Source: Burkholderia sp. lig30 (GTDB lineage: Bacteria; Pseudomonadota; Gammaproteobacteria; Burkholderiales; Burkholderiaceae). From it: a stretch of 64,000 nucleotides of DNA. The notes beneath the pieces were generated by a model that was not told where the DNA came from, made no database searches, and saw only the letters and a list, made by a program, of their open reading frames with translations. The position numbers and the translations under genes were made by a program. The DNA is taken from assembly GCF_000687455.2 (NCBI RefSeq), contig NZ_JGVW01000084.1, positions 1 to 64,000 of the forward strand. The letters are read 5' to 3'. Of the stretch, positions 9,354 to 22,018 are shown one piece after another (within the stretch, counting starts at the first letter, position 1; every line of letters starts with the position of its first letter).

Positions 9354-9941
9354 TCAATCCTGCATCGGCGGACGGGTGTCGTCGAACCCGGCTGCGCCGT
9401 GCGTCGTGGCGGACGCGCCGGGCGCCGCCGGCGGACGCACCGCCACGACGGGCGCCGTCGTAGCCCCGGTGCCGGCGGCCAGTTCCACACGCTGCGCGAC
9501 GGCCGCCGGCTCGCCCGAAGGCAACTGCGCCTTCTCGCCCTTCTCGCGCCGCCGCACGGCCGCGGCGAGTCGAACGCTGCCGAGCCCGGCAACCAGCAAG
9601 ACCACACCGGCCGCCACCGACACCAGCTGGCCGAACGGCGCCAGCGCCGGGCTGCGCAAGCCGATCAGCCAGACCAGCATCACGACGCCCGTCAGCCAGT
9701 TCACGTGGCCGACGGCGCGCGCGACGCCGGTCGTCAGATCGCCGTTGATCGCCGCGTGCGCCGCCAGCCAGGCAAGGCCGGCCAGCGCGACGCCGAATGC
9801 CTGGCCGACCATCGCCGGCTCGACGCTCACCAGTTGCAGCGCGCCGAACAGCGCACGCCACGGCGTCAGCAGGAACAGCACGCCAAGCGCCAGCAGCAGC
9901 AGTGCGTCGACGGCGAGCACGGCGCGCAGCAACGGTTTCAT
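9354..9941 (-). CDS. Four-helix membrane protein between guaB and guaA
   Basis: A 195-residue protein that I do not recognise by function. Four hydrophobic segments are visible at about residues 6-30, 44-66, 80-96 and 105-123. A charged stretch (RRREKGEKAQ) and an Ala/Pro/Thr-rich tail of about 60 residues follow, probably disordered and cytoplasmic. It starts six bases downstream of the guaB stop and ends 113 bp before guaA, so it is almost certainly cotranscribed with both. Nothing in the sequence links it chemically to GMP synthesis. Confidence 0.75.
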   Translation of the reverse strand: MKPLLRAVLAVDALLLLALGVLFLLTPWRALFGALQLVSVEPAMVGQAFGVALAGLAWLAAHAAINGDLTTGVARAVGHVNWLTGVVMLVWLIGLRSPALAPFGQLVSVAAGVVLLVAGLGSVRLAAAVRRREKGEKAQLPSGEPAAVAQRVELAAGTGATTAPVVAVRPPAAPGASATTHGAAGFDDTRPPMQD

Positions 9942-9947
9942 CGGCGC

Positions 9948-11465
<1,518 letters not shown>

Positions 11466-11692
11466 CACGAACAACGGCTTAGCGGTTTTTTCACGTTTTG
11501 GGCGCCGAATCGTTCGGGTCCCGGCTCGACTCCCTTTCGATCCGTTTTCGTTTCGCCCCGGCGCGCACCGGTTCGCGCCCCGCACGCCACCATGCCGCCC
11601 CGCCGCCCGCACAATGCAGGAATAAACAAGACGAACGCCGCCGGCCTCGCTAAGATGCGCGCTCGTCAGTGAATTTCAGGTTGGAGAAGTCG

Positions 11693-12661
11693 ATGCAGCG
11701 CGGTGTGGTGTATGGCGTGATGGCAGGCGCCTTGTGGGGCATGGTGTTTCTGGTGCCGAGGCTGTTGACGGACTTCTCGCCGCTGCTGCTGAGCGCCGGC
11801 CGCTATGCGATGTACGGCATCGTCTCGCTCGCCGCCGCGCTGCCGGCCGCCCGCTCACTCGCCGCGCGCCTGACGCGCGACGATCTGGTCGCGCTCGTCA
11901 AGCTCGCCATCGTCGGCAACGTCGCCTATTACATGCTGCTGTCCGGCGCGGTCCACCTGATCGGCATCGCACCCAGCTCGCTGATCGTCGGCGTGCTGCC
12001 CGTCACCGTCACGCTCGCAGGCCTCGGCGACCACGGCGCGGTGCCGCTCAAGCGCCTCGCGTTCCCGCTCGCGCTGGTCGTCGCGGGCATCGCCTGCATC
12101 AACGTCGACCTGTTCACGTCGGAGGCCGCGCACGCAACGACGCTCGCGCAAAAGCTCTCCGGCGTCGCCTGCGCGACGGGCGCACTCGCCAGCTGGACCT
12201 GGTACGCGGTCGCCAACGCCCGCTATCTGCAGCGCCACCACCATTTCGGCGGCAATGAATGGTCGGTGCTGTGGGGTGTCGTCACCGGCCTGATCGGCGG
12301 CCTGTGCTGGATCGGCATCGCGGCGCTGCCCGCCGGCACGCTGCAGCCCGAGCTGCCGGCGTCGCGCTGGCATCTGTTCTGGCTCCTGAATCTGGGGCTC
12401 GCGATCGGCGCGTCGTGGCTCGGCAACGGGCTATGGAATGCCGCGTCCAAGCGCCTGCCGCTTACGCTGTCAGGCCAGCTGATCGTGTTCGAGACCGTTT
12501 TCGCGCTGCTGTACGGCTTCATCTTCGATCACCGGCTGCCGCGCGCGCTCGAGATCGCGGCGCTCGCCCTGCTGCTCGCGGGGGTCTACGGCTCGGTGCG
12601 CCAGCATGGCGCGACGCACACCGCCGACGATCCGCTCAACCCCAACCTCAACGCGCACTGA
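11693..12661 (+). CDS. EamA/DMT-family transporter
   Basis: A 322-residue inner-membrane protein of the drug/metabolite transporter superfamily, with about ten hydrophobic segments arranged as two EamA halves. The first half is VVYGVMAGALWGMVFLVPRL, then LLLSAGRYAMYGIVSLAAAL; the second repeats the pattern around residues 165-310. Such proteins export metabolites or amino acids; the substrate is not deducible. The ATG at 11693 has TTGGAGAAG about eight bases upstream, so I prefer it to the GTG at 11669. It diverges from guaB and converges on rnfH. A second, only distantly similar DMT transporter lies at 48.6-49.6 kb. Confidence 0.85.
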   Translation: MQRGVVYGVMAGALWGMVFLVPRLLTDFSPLLLSAGRYAMYGIVSLAAALPAARSLAARLTRDDLVALVKLAIVGNVAYYMLLSGAVHLIGIAPSSLIVGVLPVTVTLAGLGDHGAVPLKRLAFPLALVVAGIACINVDLFTSEAAHATTLAQKLSGVACATGALASWTWYAVANARYLQRHHHFGGNEWSVLWGVVTGLIGGLCWIGIAALPAGTLQPELPASRWHLFWLLNLGLAIGASWLGNGLWNAASKRLPLTLSGQLIVFETVFALLYGFIFDHRLPRALEIAALALLLAGVYGSVRQHGATHTADDPLNPNLNAH

Positions 12662-12733
12662 GCGCGGCGTTTCGCCTGACGAATCGCCGCCGGTGCCCGG
12701 CGCCCGCTCGCGAACCGCGCGGCAAAGCCGGCG

Positions 12734-13057
12734 TCAGCGCGAATCCTTCGGCAGCCACTTGCGGCCTTCGATCGAGCCGTCGCGACGCGACTTGTCGACG
12801 CGGCGCTGGCGCGCGACCTTCGGATCGACGATCAGCGGCCGGTAGATCTCGACGCGGTCGCGATCGGCGAGCGGCGCGTCGAGCGGCGCGAGCTTGCCGA
12901 AAATGCCCGTCTTCGCCTCCGCGAGATCGATCTCGGGATGCCGCGCGAGCACGCCGCTCGCGTCGATCGCATCGCGGACCGTCGCGCCTTCCGGCAACGC
13001 GACCGCGATCAGCGTCTGCCGGTCCGGCAGCGCGTAACAGACTTCGATCGACAGCAT
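12734..13057 (-). CDS. rnfH: RnfH-family ubiquitin-like protein
   Basis: A 107-residue UPF0125/RnfH protein with a beta-grasp (ubiquitin-like) core. Family marks are SIEVCYALPDRQTLIAVALP, GATVRDAIDASGVL, IDLAEAKTGIFGKLAPLD and DRVEIYRPLIVDPKVARQRR. Its biochemical role is unsettled. Across proteobacteria it is found immediately beside ratA, as here: the ratA stop is four bases before this start, so the two are translated together. The C-terminal 25 residues are strongly basic. Confidence 0.9.
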   Translation of the reverse strand: MLSIEVCYALPDRQTLIAVALPEGATVRDAIDASGVLARHPEIDLAEAKTGIFGKLAPLDAPLADRDRVEIYRPLIVDPKVARQRRVDKSRRDGSIEGRKWLPKDSR

Positions 13058-13061
13058 CGCC

Positions 13062-13499
13062 TCACCCCCTGCCGTAACGCTGGTCCGCACGCTTGACGAA
13101 CGACTCGACGAACGTGTTCGCAATGTGGTTGAAGACCGGCCCGATGATTTTCTCGAGCAGGATGCTCGAGAACTCGTAGTGCAGCGCGAACTCGATCTTG
13201 CACGCGTCCGCGCGCAGCGGCGTGAAGCACCAGTAGCCGGTGAACTTGCGGAACGGGCCGTCCGTGAATTCCATGTCGATGCGCGACGGGCGCTGCTGCG
13301 TGTTGCGCGTCGCGAAGTGCTGCTTGATCCCCTTGAAGCTGATGTCGATCCGCGCCTCCATGCCGGTCTCGTCCTGGCGGCGGATCTCTATGCCGCCGCA
13401 CCACGGCAGGAAATTCGGGTAATCGGCAACGTCGGTGACGAGGTCGAACATCTGTTCCGCCGAATGACGGATCAATACGGTTTTCTGGACATCTGCCAT
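13062..13499 (-). CDS. ratA: RatA/CoQ10-type START-domain protein
   Basis: A 145-residue member of the polyketide cyclase/START superfamily. In E. coli RatA was described as a toxin that binds the 50S subunit and blocks 70S assembly; homologues of the COQ10 type bind ubiquinone. Which role applies here cannot be decided from sequence. Characteristic segments are KTVLIRHSAEQMFDLVTDVADYP, FLPWCGG and the closing amphipathic helix FNHIANTFVESFVKRADQRYG. The start at 13499 (MADVQKTV) fits the family. It heads a two-gene operon with rnfH and is divergent from smpB, a common arrangement. Confidence 0.92.
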   Translation of the reverse strand: MADVQKTVLIRHSAEQMFDLVTDVADYPNFLPWCGGIEIRRQDETGMEARIDISFKGIKQHFATRNTQQRPSRIDMEFTDGPFRKFTGYWCFTPLRADACKIEFALHYEFSSILLEKIIGPVFNHIANTFVESFVKRADQRYGRG

Positions 13500-13596
13500 A
13501 AATCGCGCGGCATCGCAAAAGTGAAGACGCAAGCCGGGCGATGAACGCCCCGCTTTGCTAAAATCGTAATTTTAAACGAGTTGGCCCGTTCCCTTC

Positions 13597-14043
13597 ATGA
13601 GCATCATCGACAACAGGAAAGCGCACTTCGATTATCACATCGAGGAACGCTATGAAGCCGGGCTCGTGCTCGAGGGCTGGGAAGTCAAGGCGTTGCGCGC
13701 CGGGCGCGGCCAGATCAAGGAAGGCTACGTCGTCGTGAAGAACGCCGAGATCTTCCTGATCGGCACGCACATCAGCCCGCTGCCGGAAGCCTCGACGCAC
13801 ATCAAGCCCGATCCCGTGCGCACCCGCAAGCTGCTGCTGCACCGCGACGAGATCAAGAAACTGATCGGCAAGGTCGAGCAGCGCGGCTACACGCTCGTGC
13901 CCCTGAATTTCCACTACAAGGGCGGCCGCGTGAAGTGCGACATCGGCCTCGCGAAAGGCAAGAAGCTGCACGACAAGCGCGAGACGGAGAAGAAGCGCGA
14001 CTGGGAGCGCGAAAAGGCACGCATCATGCGCGCTGGCACCTGA
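13597..14043 (+). CDS. smpB: SsrA-binding protein SmpB
   Basis: A 148-residue partner of tmRNA in trans-translation, which rescues stalled ribosomes. The OB-fold core is clear: [20 protein letters not shown], then [11 protein letters not shown] and [12 protein letters not shown]. The basic C-terminal tail ([20 protein letters not shown]) is the helix that enters the empty mRNA channel. Length is normal for betaproteobacteria. TAAAAT at about 13557-13562 could be the -10 of its promoter, in an AT-rich island unusual for this window. The tmRNA gene itself is not in the window. Confidence 0.97.
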   Translation: MSIIDNRKAHFDYHIEERYEAGLVLEGWEVKALRAGRGQIKEGYVVVKNAEIFLIGTHISPLPEASTHIKPDPVRTRKLLLHRDEIKKLIGKVEQRGYTLVPLNFHYKGGRVKCDIGLAKGKKLHDKRETEKKRDWEREKARIMRAGT

Positions 14044-14080
14044 CGCCGCACGCCGCCGCCCCCGCTCGCCTCACACGCCA

Positions 14081-14101
14081 CGGCCCGCTCGACGCGGGCC
14101 G
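14081..14101 (+). terminator. Possible smpB terminator hairpin
   Basis: CGGCCCGC (14081-14088) pairs with GCGGGCCG (14094-14101) around a five-base loop. Only a weak T-containing tail (TTGTCATT) follows, so efficiency is doubtful. It sits between the convergent smpB and qmcA genes. Confidence 0.4.
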
Positions 14102-14127
14102 TTGTCATTGCGCGACGGCTTTCGGGC

Positions 14128-15066
14128 TCAGGCCTTGCCAGCCGGCACGCCGGACGCCCCATGCCTGACGATCGACAGCGCCGACGCGATCGCGGTACCG
14201 AGATCCGACAGGTTCGACGGCACGATCAGCGTGTTGCCCGCTTTCGCCAGGTTCGAGAACGCGCCGACGTACTGCTCGGCGACCTTCAGGTTCACCGCAT
14301 CCATCCCGCCCTGCGACTGGATCGCCTGCGCGATCTTCTGGATCGCCTGCGCGTTCGCCTCGGCCACCGCGAGAATCGCCGCGGCCTCCCCCTGCGCCTG
14401 GTTGATCGCCGCCTGCCGCTCGCCCTCGGATTTCTGGATCGCCGCCTCGCGCGCGCCGGACGCGAGATTGATCTGCTCCTGCTTGCGCCCCTCGGATGCC
14501 GCGATCAGCGCCCGCTTCTCCCGCTCGGCGGTGATCTGCGCCTGCATCGCATGCAGGATCTCCTTAGGCGGCGTCAGGTCCTTGATCTCGTAGCGCAGTA
14601 CCTTCACGCCCCAGTTCGCCGCGGCCTCGTCGAGCGCGGACACGATGCTGTGGTTGATGAAATCGCGCTCCTCGAAGGTCTTGTCGAGCTCGAGCTTGCC
14701 GACCACCGAGCGCAGCGTCGTCTGCGCGAGCTGCGTGATCGCGAGCACAAAGTTGCTCGCCCCGTACGACGCCTTCATCGGATCGGTGACCTGGAAATAC
14801 AGCACGCCGTCGACCTGCAGCTGCGTGTTGTCGCGCGTGATGCAGACCTGGCTCGGCACGTCGAGCGGAATCTCCTTGAGCACGTGGCGGTAGGCGATGC
14901 GGTCGACGAACGGCATCACGATGTTCAGCCCCGGCGACAGCGTCGCGTGATAGCGGCCGAAGCGCTCGAGCACCCACGCATGCTGCTGCGGCACGATCTT
15001 CACTGTCTGCGACACGATCACCGCCGCAATGACGAGCGGCACGACCCAGACGATCATCGAGTCCAT
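14128..15066 (-). CDS. qmcA: SPFH/stomatin-like membrane protein, QmcA type
   Basis: A 312-residue SPFH/band-7 protein. One N-terminal membrane anchor (VWVVPLVIAAVIVSQTV) is followed by the SPFH domain (VPQQHAWVLERFGRYHATLSPG, about residues 27-48, then the QVDGVLYFQVTDP strand). A long Ala/Glu/Gln-rich coiled coil (about residues 190-260) and a C-terminal tail complete it. Such proteins form oligomeric membrane microdomain scaffolds and act with FtsH in E. coli. It is directly downstream of an NfeD-type gene (42-bp gap), the classical NfeD-stomatin operon. Distinguished from HflC/HflK by that partner. Confidence 0.9.
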   Translation of the reverse strand: MDSMIVWVVPLVIAAVIVSQTVKIVPQQHAWVLERFGRYHATLSPGLNIVMPFVDRIAYRHVLKEIPLDVPSQVCITRDNTQLQVDGVLYFQVTDPMKASYGASNFVLAITQLAQTTLRSVVGKLELDKTFEERDFINHSIVSALDEAAANWGVKVLRYEIKDLTPPKEILHAMQAQITAEREKRALIAASEGRKQEQINLASGAREAAIQKSEGERQAAINQAQGEAAAILAVAEANAQAIQKIAQAIQSQGGMDAVNLKVAEQYVGAFSNLAKAGNTLIVPSNLSDLGTAIASALSIVRHGASGVPAGKA

Positions 15067-15108
15067 GAAGCGTTCCCTCCTTGTTATGTGTGGTTGATTC
15101 CCGAACGA

Positions 15109-15543
15109 TCAGCCCCCGGGTTTCGCGACGACGACGAGACAGCTCCCCCGCACGGCATGCACCTGATAAACCTGCGCGTCGTCGCGCTCCCCGGCCGCGA
15201 GCTCGACGTCCCACTCGGCGCCGCGGTACTGGACGCGCGCATGGCGGCCATGCCATGCGTCGACCGTGACGGTCGCGCCGATGTCGAGATTGATGTCGGG
15301 ATTGGCCGACGCGTCGCGCTTCTGCTTGCGCCCGAGCCCCGAGCGGCGCAGCGCGACCATCGCGACGACGGCGATGACGGCGGCAGCCGCGAACTGCCAG
15401 TGCGGCGCGGCGCCCGCTGCGTGCAGCAGGCCGCCCGCCAGGAAGCCGAGCGCGATCATCAGCAGGTAGAACGTCCCTGTCAGCAGCTCAGCCACGACCA
15501 GCACGCCGCCCCCGACCCACCAGAACAGATGCCCCGACATCAT
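15109..15543 (-). CDS. NfeD-family membrane protein (short form)
   Basis: A 144-residue short-form NfeD protein. Two or three hydrophobic helices occupy residues 5-75 (FWWVGGGVLVVAELLTGTFY, then an Ala-rich segment). The C-terminal OB-fold carries IGATVTVDAWHGRHARVQYRG. It lacks the ClpP-like protease domain of long NfeD proteins. GGAGG stands just upstream of two consecutive ATGs at 15543 and 15540; the first is listed. It is translated ahead of the stomatin-like gene and probably forms a membrane complex with it. Confidence 0.88.
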   Translation of the reverse strand: MMSGHLFWWVGGGVLVVAELLTGTFYLLMIALGFLAGGLLHAAGAAPHWQFAAAAVIAVVAMVALRRSGLGRKQKRDASANPDINLDIGATVTVDAWHGRHARVQYRGAEWDVELAAGERDDAQVYQVHAVRGSCLVVVAKPGG

Positions 15544-15561
15544 GTGGTCCCCTCCAAACGA

Positions 15562-15589
15562 AAACACCCCGGTGCTTACCGGGGTGTTT
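15562..15589 (-). terminator. ppsA terminator
   Basis: AAACACCCCGGT (15562-15573) and ACCGGGGTGTTT (15578-15589) form a perfect 12-bp stem with a four-base loop. On the leftward strand the stem ends in TTT and continues TTCG. It lies 76 bp past the ppsA stop and just before the NfeD gene's ribosome-binding site, so it separates the two units. Confidence 0.8.
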
Positions 15590-15665
15590 ATAGCATGAAC
15601 CTTGCGGTTCGCCCGCATCCGGACAGCTTGCCGCTGCTGTCCGGGCGGGGAATCGTGGCCGACGA

Positions 15666-18065
<2,400 letters not shown>

Positions 18066-18150
18066 AGAAGCCCCTAAGTGTGAAAAAAATGCTCGATCGC
18101 GCAAGTGGGCTCGAACGCGGGCGCTTGCAAAAAGGCGCCTCGCGTCTTGC

Positions 18151-18348
18151 GCAACCTGTTAGATAAACAATCGCGTCGCGGGCCGTGACCCGGCCCGACT
18201 TGCAAAAAACCCGGCAGAAAGGCGAAAAAATGCATGAATCGCCGAACTTGCCGGGAATTTTTGACTGATTGCGGGGAGATGCGGGGAAAAACCGCATGCG
18301 GCGCATGCGCCCCCTGCAATTGCTTATCCAACAGGTTGCCGCTATTCT
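18151..18348. promoter_or_regulatory. Shared control region of ppsA and ppsR with inverted 21-bp motif
   Basis: The 384-bp divergent spacer (18066-18449) contains GCAACCTGTTAGATAAACAA at 18151-18170 on the plus strand. The near-identical GCAACCTGTTGGATAAGCAA lies on the minus strand at 18339-18320; 19 of 21 positions agree when the next base is included. The copies point away from each other's gene and are about 145 bp apart. The second overlaps a candidate ppsR promoter: TTGCTT at 18320-18325, 17 bp, TATTCT at 18343-18348. The first occupies the mirror position toward ppsA, where TTGTTT could be a -35. They look like sites for one regulator acting on both genes. Confidence 0.6.
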
Positions 18349-18449
18349 ACCGTGCCGGCCGCCGGATGTGGCGCGACGTCGACATTGCGTTTCGAATGCG
18401 GCGTCCAGCCTGGCCGCACAACCGCCCTTCACGTTCGACGCCCAGATTG

Positions 18450-19265
18450 ATGCTGCCCACCGTATTCATCGTTTCCGACGGCACCGGGATCACTGCCGAA
18501 ACCTTCGCGCACTCGATCCTCTCCCAGTTCGACCAGAAATTCCGCCTCGTGCGCCTGCCGTTCGTCGACTCGCTCGACAAGGCCTACTCGACCGTCCAGA
18601 AGATCAACGAGGCCGCGGTGCACGACGGCCGGCGCTCGATCGTCTTCACGACGCTCGTCGACGGCGAGTCGAACGACATCGTCAAGCGCTCGAACGCGCT
18701 CGTGCTCGACATGTTCCAGCGCTTCGTCGAGCCGCTCGAGCAGGAACTGCAGCTCAAGTCCAGCCACGCGATGGGCCGCGGCCACCAGAACGCCGACACC
18801 GACGAGTACAAGAAGCGCATCGAGGCGATCAACTACTCGCTCGCGCACGACGACGGCCAGTCGAACCGCAACCTGTCCGAGGCCGAGGTGATCCTCGTCG
18901 GCGTGTCGCGCAGCGGCAAGACGCCGACGAGCCTGTACCTCGCGATGCAGTACGGCGTGAAGGCGGCGAACTACCCGCTGATTCCCGAGGATTTCGAGCG
19001 TGGCAAGCTGCCGTCGGCGCTCGGCCCGCATCGCGACAAGCTGTTCGGCCTGTCGATCGACCCGCAGCGGCTGTCGGAGATCCGCAACGAGCGCCGCCCG
19101 GGCAGCAAGTACGCGGCACCGGAAAACTGCCGTTACGAAATCAACGAAGCCGAGACGATGATGCGCCGCGAAGGCATCAAGTGGCTGTCGTCGACGCACA
19201 AGTCGATCGAGGAAATCGCGACCACGATCCTGCAGGAAGTCCGCATCGACCGGCAGTCATACTGA
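18450..19265 (+). CDS. ppsR: PEP synthase regulatory kinase/pyrophosphorylase
   Basis: A 271-residue PSRP (DUF299) bifunctional enzyme. It uses ADP to phosphorylate PpsA on a Thr beside the catalytic His (inactivation), and phosphate to reverse this with release of pyrophosphate. Family marks are [20 protein letters not shown] at the N-terminus, the P-loop-like [19 protein letters not shown], and the Pro-rich [17 protein letters not shown]. The length equals the family norm when starting at ATG 18450 ([10 protein letters not shown]); an in-frame TTG directly precedes it and the open frame runs further upstream without similarity. Its target enzyme is encoded divergently. Confidence 0.96.
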   Translation: MLPTVFIVSDGTGITAETFAHSILSQFDQKFRLVRLPFVDSLDKAYSTVQKINEAAVHDGRRSIVFTTLVDGESNDIVKRSNALVLDMFQRFVEPLEQELQLKSSHAMGRGHQNADTDEYKKRIEAINYSLAHDDGQSNRNLSEAEVILVGVSRSGKTPTSLYLAMQYGVKAANYPLIPEDFERGKLPSALGPHRDKLFGLSIDPQRLSEIRNERRPGSKYAAPENCRYEINEAETMMRREGIKWLSSTHKSIEEIATTILQEVRIDRQSY

Positions 19266-19293
19266 GCGCGGCACGACCGGCCGCCTCCGCCTG

Positions 19294-19322
19294 AAAAAAA
19301 AGCCGCGTTCAACGCGGCTTTT
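19294..19322. terminator. Bidirectional terminator between ppsR and trmH-like gene
   Basis: AAAAGCCGCG (19298-19307) and CGCGGCTTTT (19313-19322) form a 10-bp stem around TTCAA. Runs of A on the left and T on the right make it functional for both convergent transcripts: ppsR from the left and the long envelope operon from the right. Confidence 0.85.
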
Positions 19323-19358
19323 CTGCATTTCGCGGCGACCGCGGCGCGGCGACAGGCG

Positions 19359-20141
19359 TCACGCGCCCCGCTGCTGCCGGCACTGCTCGAACAGGCATAC
19401 CGCCGCCGCCGCGGCGACGTTCAGCGACTCCATGCCGCCCGGCTGCGGGATCGTCACGCGATGCGTCGCGGCGTCGCGCCAGAACGCGGACACGCCGGCG
19501 CCTTCGTTGCCGAACACCCACACCACCGGCCCCGACAGGTCGCAATCGTAGATCGCCTGCGCGCCATGCGAGTCGGTCAGCGCAATCGGCACGCCGATGC
19601 GCGCGGCCAGCACGTCCGGCGCGACGTCCTCGTGGATCGACAGCAGGAAATGCGCGCCCATCCCCGAACGCAGCACCTTCGACGACCATGCGTATGCGGT
19701 GCCGGGCGCGCAGAACACGTGCTTCACGCCGGCCGCCGCCGCGCTGCGCAGGATCGACCCGACATTGCCCGCATCCTGCACGCCGTCGAGCACGAGCGCG
19801 GTGTCCGAGATTTGCTCGGGCAGCGGCTGCGCGGGCCGATCGACGAGCAGCAGGAAACCGACGCCGTTGACGACGCTCGACAGCTGCCCGAACAGCGCAT
19901 CGGGCAGCGTCACCAGCCGGTGCGCGTCGATCCGTGCGACGATCCGCTGCGCCTCGTCGTGGCGCAGCGCGCCCTCCGTCGCGATGCACAGCTCCGGCGT
20001 CGCGCCGGTGTCGAGGTACGCGCTCGCCAGATGGAACCCTTCGAGCAGCGCGTGGCCGCTGCGGCGTTGATGCGGCGTCGAACCCGCGAGCGCCTTCAGG
20101 CGTTTGTAGAGCGGATTGTCGCGGGAGGTGATGGCTTTCAT
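19359..20141 (-). CDS. TrmH/SpoU-family RNA 2'-O-methyltransferase
   Basis: A 260-residue SPOUT-class methyltransferase with an N-terminal substrate-binding domain (ITSRDNPLYKRLKAL...GHALLEGFHL). The C-terminal catalytic knot shows all three SpoU motifs: DAGNVGSILRSAAAAG, VVWVFGNEGAGVS and IPQPGGMESLNVAAAAAVCL. It methylates a ribose in rRNA or tRNA using S-adenosylmethionine; the exact nucleotide cannot be assigned. I chose the ATG at 20141; a TTG four codons upstream is possible. It follows rnhB by 51 bp as the last gene of the envelope operon. Confidence 0.9.
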   Translation of the reverse strand: MKAITSRDNPLYKRLKALAGSTPHQRRSGHALLEGFHLASAYLDTGATPELCIATEGALRHDEAQRIVARIDAHRLVTLPDALFGQLSSVVNGVGFLLLVDRPAQPLPEQISDTALVLDGVQDAGNVGSILRSAAAAGVKHVFCAPGTAYAWSSKVLRSGMGAHFLLSIHEDVAPDVLAARIGVPIALTDSHGAQAIYDCDLSGPVVWVFGNEGAGVSAFWRDAATHRVTIPQPGGMESLNVAAAAAVCLFEQCRQQRGA

Positions 20142-20192
20142 CGGATTGTTCAAGGTTCGGGTTCGAGCGGGCGCGCGCTCGCAAGCCCGCAG

Positions 20193-20846
20193 TCAGCGCG
20201 AGCTGTTCGCCAGCTCGAGCGCCGCGCGGACCGGCGCGAACGAGCGGCGATGGTGCTCGCACGGCCCGTGCTCGCGCAGCGCGGCCAGATGTTTCGCGGT
20301 GCCGTAGCCCGAATGGACGTTGAAACCGTAGACCGGGAATTGCGCGTGAAGCTCGACGAGCATCCGGTCGCGCGTGACCTTCGCGAGAATCGACGCGGCC
20401 GAGATGCCCGGCACCAGCGCATCGCCGCCGATGATCGCCTCGCTGCGCACGGACAGCGTCGGACAGCGGTTGCCGTCGATCTGCGCGAGCGTCGGCACGA
20501 CCACGAGCCCTTCGACCGCCCGCTTCATCGCGAGCATCGTCGCGTGCAGGATGTTCAGCGTATCGATCTCGTCGACGCTCGCCGACGCGATGCAGTATGC
20601 GTGCGCACGCTCGACGATCAGCGCGTACAGCGCGTCGCGCTTCTTCGCGGACAGCGCCTTCGAATCGTCGAGCCCTTCGATCGGCCGCGCGGGATCGAGG
20701 ATCACCGCCGCGGCCACGACCGGCCCCGCGAGCGGGCCGCGACCGGCCTCGTCGACACCGCAGACGATCTCGTCGGGCCGGCTGAAGTCGAAGCCGCCCT
20801 GCGCGTCGACCGGCGCGCGGCGACGCGATGCACGTGCCGCCGTCAT
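20193..20846 (-). CDS. rnhB: Ribonuclease HII
   Basis: It removes ribonucleotides from DNA and RNA-DNA hybrids. The 217 residues carry the RNase HII signature [21 protein letters not shown] at about residues 29-49 (catalytic Asp-Glu). The family's [13 protein letters not shown], the DGN strand and the late Asp in [14 protein letters not shown] follow, then [18 protein letters not shown]. The 20-residue basic N-terminal lead is variable in the family. The start ATG at 20846 overlaps the lpxB stop (ATGA), so it is translationally coupled to lpxB. Confidence 0.95.
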   Translation of the reverse strand: MTAARASRRRAPVDAQGGFDFSRPDEIVCGVDEAGRGPLAGPVVAAAVILDPARPIEGLDDSKALSAKKRDALYALIVERAHAYCIASASVDEIDTLNILHATMLAMKRAVEGLVVVPTLAQIDGNRCPTLSVRSEAIIGGDALVPGISAASILAKVTRDRMLVELHAQFPVYGFNVHSGYGTAKHLAALREHGPCEHHRRSFAPVRAALELANSSR

Positions 20847-22015
20847 GCGCGCCCCTTGCGTTGCTCGATCACGCGGACCACCGCTTCGGCGGCTTTCGCG
20901 GCCGTGTTCTGCCGCAGGGAATGATGCATTTCGGTAAAGATTTCGGTGAGCGTGCGGCGGTTCGCGTCGTCGCGCAACTGCGTGAGCGTCGCATCGGCGA
21001 GCGCCTCGGGCGTCGCGAAATGCTGCAGCAGTTCGGGCACGACGAAGCGCCCGGCCAGGATGTTCGGCAGGCCGACGTACGGCAGATAACCCTGCCGGCG
21101 CATGATCTGCCCGGTCAGCCAGGGCACCTTGTACGAGATCACCATCGGTTTTTTCAGCAGCGCCGCCTCGAGCGTCACGGTGCCGCTCTTGACGAGGATC
21201 GCGTCCGCGGCCGTCATCGCGAGCTGCGAACGGCCGTCGGTGAGCGTCAGCGCCAGTTGCGGATGCGCATCGACGAGCGGCTGCAGCTGCTCGCGCAGCG
21301 CGGGCGTTGCCGCCGGCATCACGAAACGCACGCCCGGCTCCCGCTGCTGCATCAGCGCCATCGCCGCGAAGAAGGTCGGACCGATCAGCGCGACTTCCGA
21401 GCGACGGCTGCCGGGCAGCACGGCGATCACCGGCCCGTCGGCCGGCAGGCCCAGCGCGATGCGCGCGCCGTGCGTATCCGGCTCGATCGGGATCTCGTCG
21501 GCGAGCGGATGGCCGACGAACGTCGACGCCACGCCAGCCTTGTCGAGAATCGCCGGCTCGAACGGGAACAGGCACAGCATGTGGTCGACCGACTTGACGA
21601 TCTTCTTGATCCGGCCGCCACGCCACGCCCAGATCGACGGACAGACGAAATGGATCGACGGAATCCCCGCCCCGCGCAACGACTGCTCGACGCCGAAGTT
21701 GAAGTCCGGCGCGTCGATGCCGATGAACGCGTCCGGGCGCTCGGCGAGCAACTGGCGCTTCAGCTCGCCGCGAATCCGCAGGATCTCGGGAATCTGCCCC
21801 AGCGCTTCGACGTAGCCGCGCACCGTCAGCTTGTCCATCTGCCAGTACGAGTCGAAACCCTGCGCGATCATCCGCTGACCGCCGATTCCATAGTAATGGG
21901 CCGACGCCGGCAGGCGCTCGCGCAGCCCGCCGAGCAGCGACGCGCCGAGCAGGTCGCCCGACGGCTCGCCGGCCACCATGGCGAGCCGCAGCTGAGTGGA
22001 TGGGAGCGGCGGCAT
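20843..22015 (-). CDS. lpxB: Lipid A disaccharide synthase
   Basis: It joins UDP-2,3-diacylglucosamine and lipid X to the lipid A disaccharide at the inner membrane. The 390 residues have the GT-B type family marks: [21 protein letters not shown] at the N-terminus, [15 protein letters not shown], and [19 protein letters not shown]. The C-terminal donor region is [20 protein letters not shown]. It begins three bases after the lpxA stop and overlaps rnhB at its end, within the lpxD-fabZ-lpxA-lpxB core of the operon. Confidence 0.97.
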   Translation of the reverse strand: MPPLPSTQLRLAMVAGEPSGDLLGASLLGGLRERLPASAHYYGIGGQRMIAQGFDSYWQMDKLTVRGYVEALGQIPEILRIRGELKRQLLAERPDAFIGIDAPDFNFGVEQSLRGAGIPSIHFVCPSIWAWRGGRIKKIVKSVDHMLCLFPFEPAILDKAGVASTFVGHPLADEIPIEPDTHGARIALGLPADGPVIAVLPGSRRSEVALIGPTFFAAMALMQQREPGVRFVMPAATPALREQLQPLVDAHPQLALTLTDGRSQLAMTAADAILVKSGTVTLEAALLKKPMVISYKVPWLTGQIMRRQGYLPYVGLPNILAGRFVVPELLQHFATPEALADATLTQLRDDANRRTLTEIFTEMHHSLRQNTAAKAAEAVVRVIEQRKGRA

Positions 22016-22018
22016 CGC

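Noticed and set aside
18074-18331. An 85-codon leftward frame in the ppsA-ppsR spacer
   Set aside because: It spans both inverted motif copies and has no ribosome-binding site or family similarity; the spacer is better read as regulatory.
20193-21626. One long frame appearing to fuse an lpxB-region peptide to RNase HII
   Set aside because: The N-terminal part is an lpxB shadow; rnhB starts at 20846 with the ATGA overlap.
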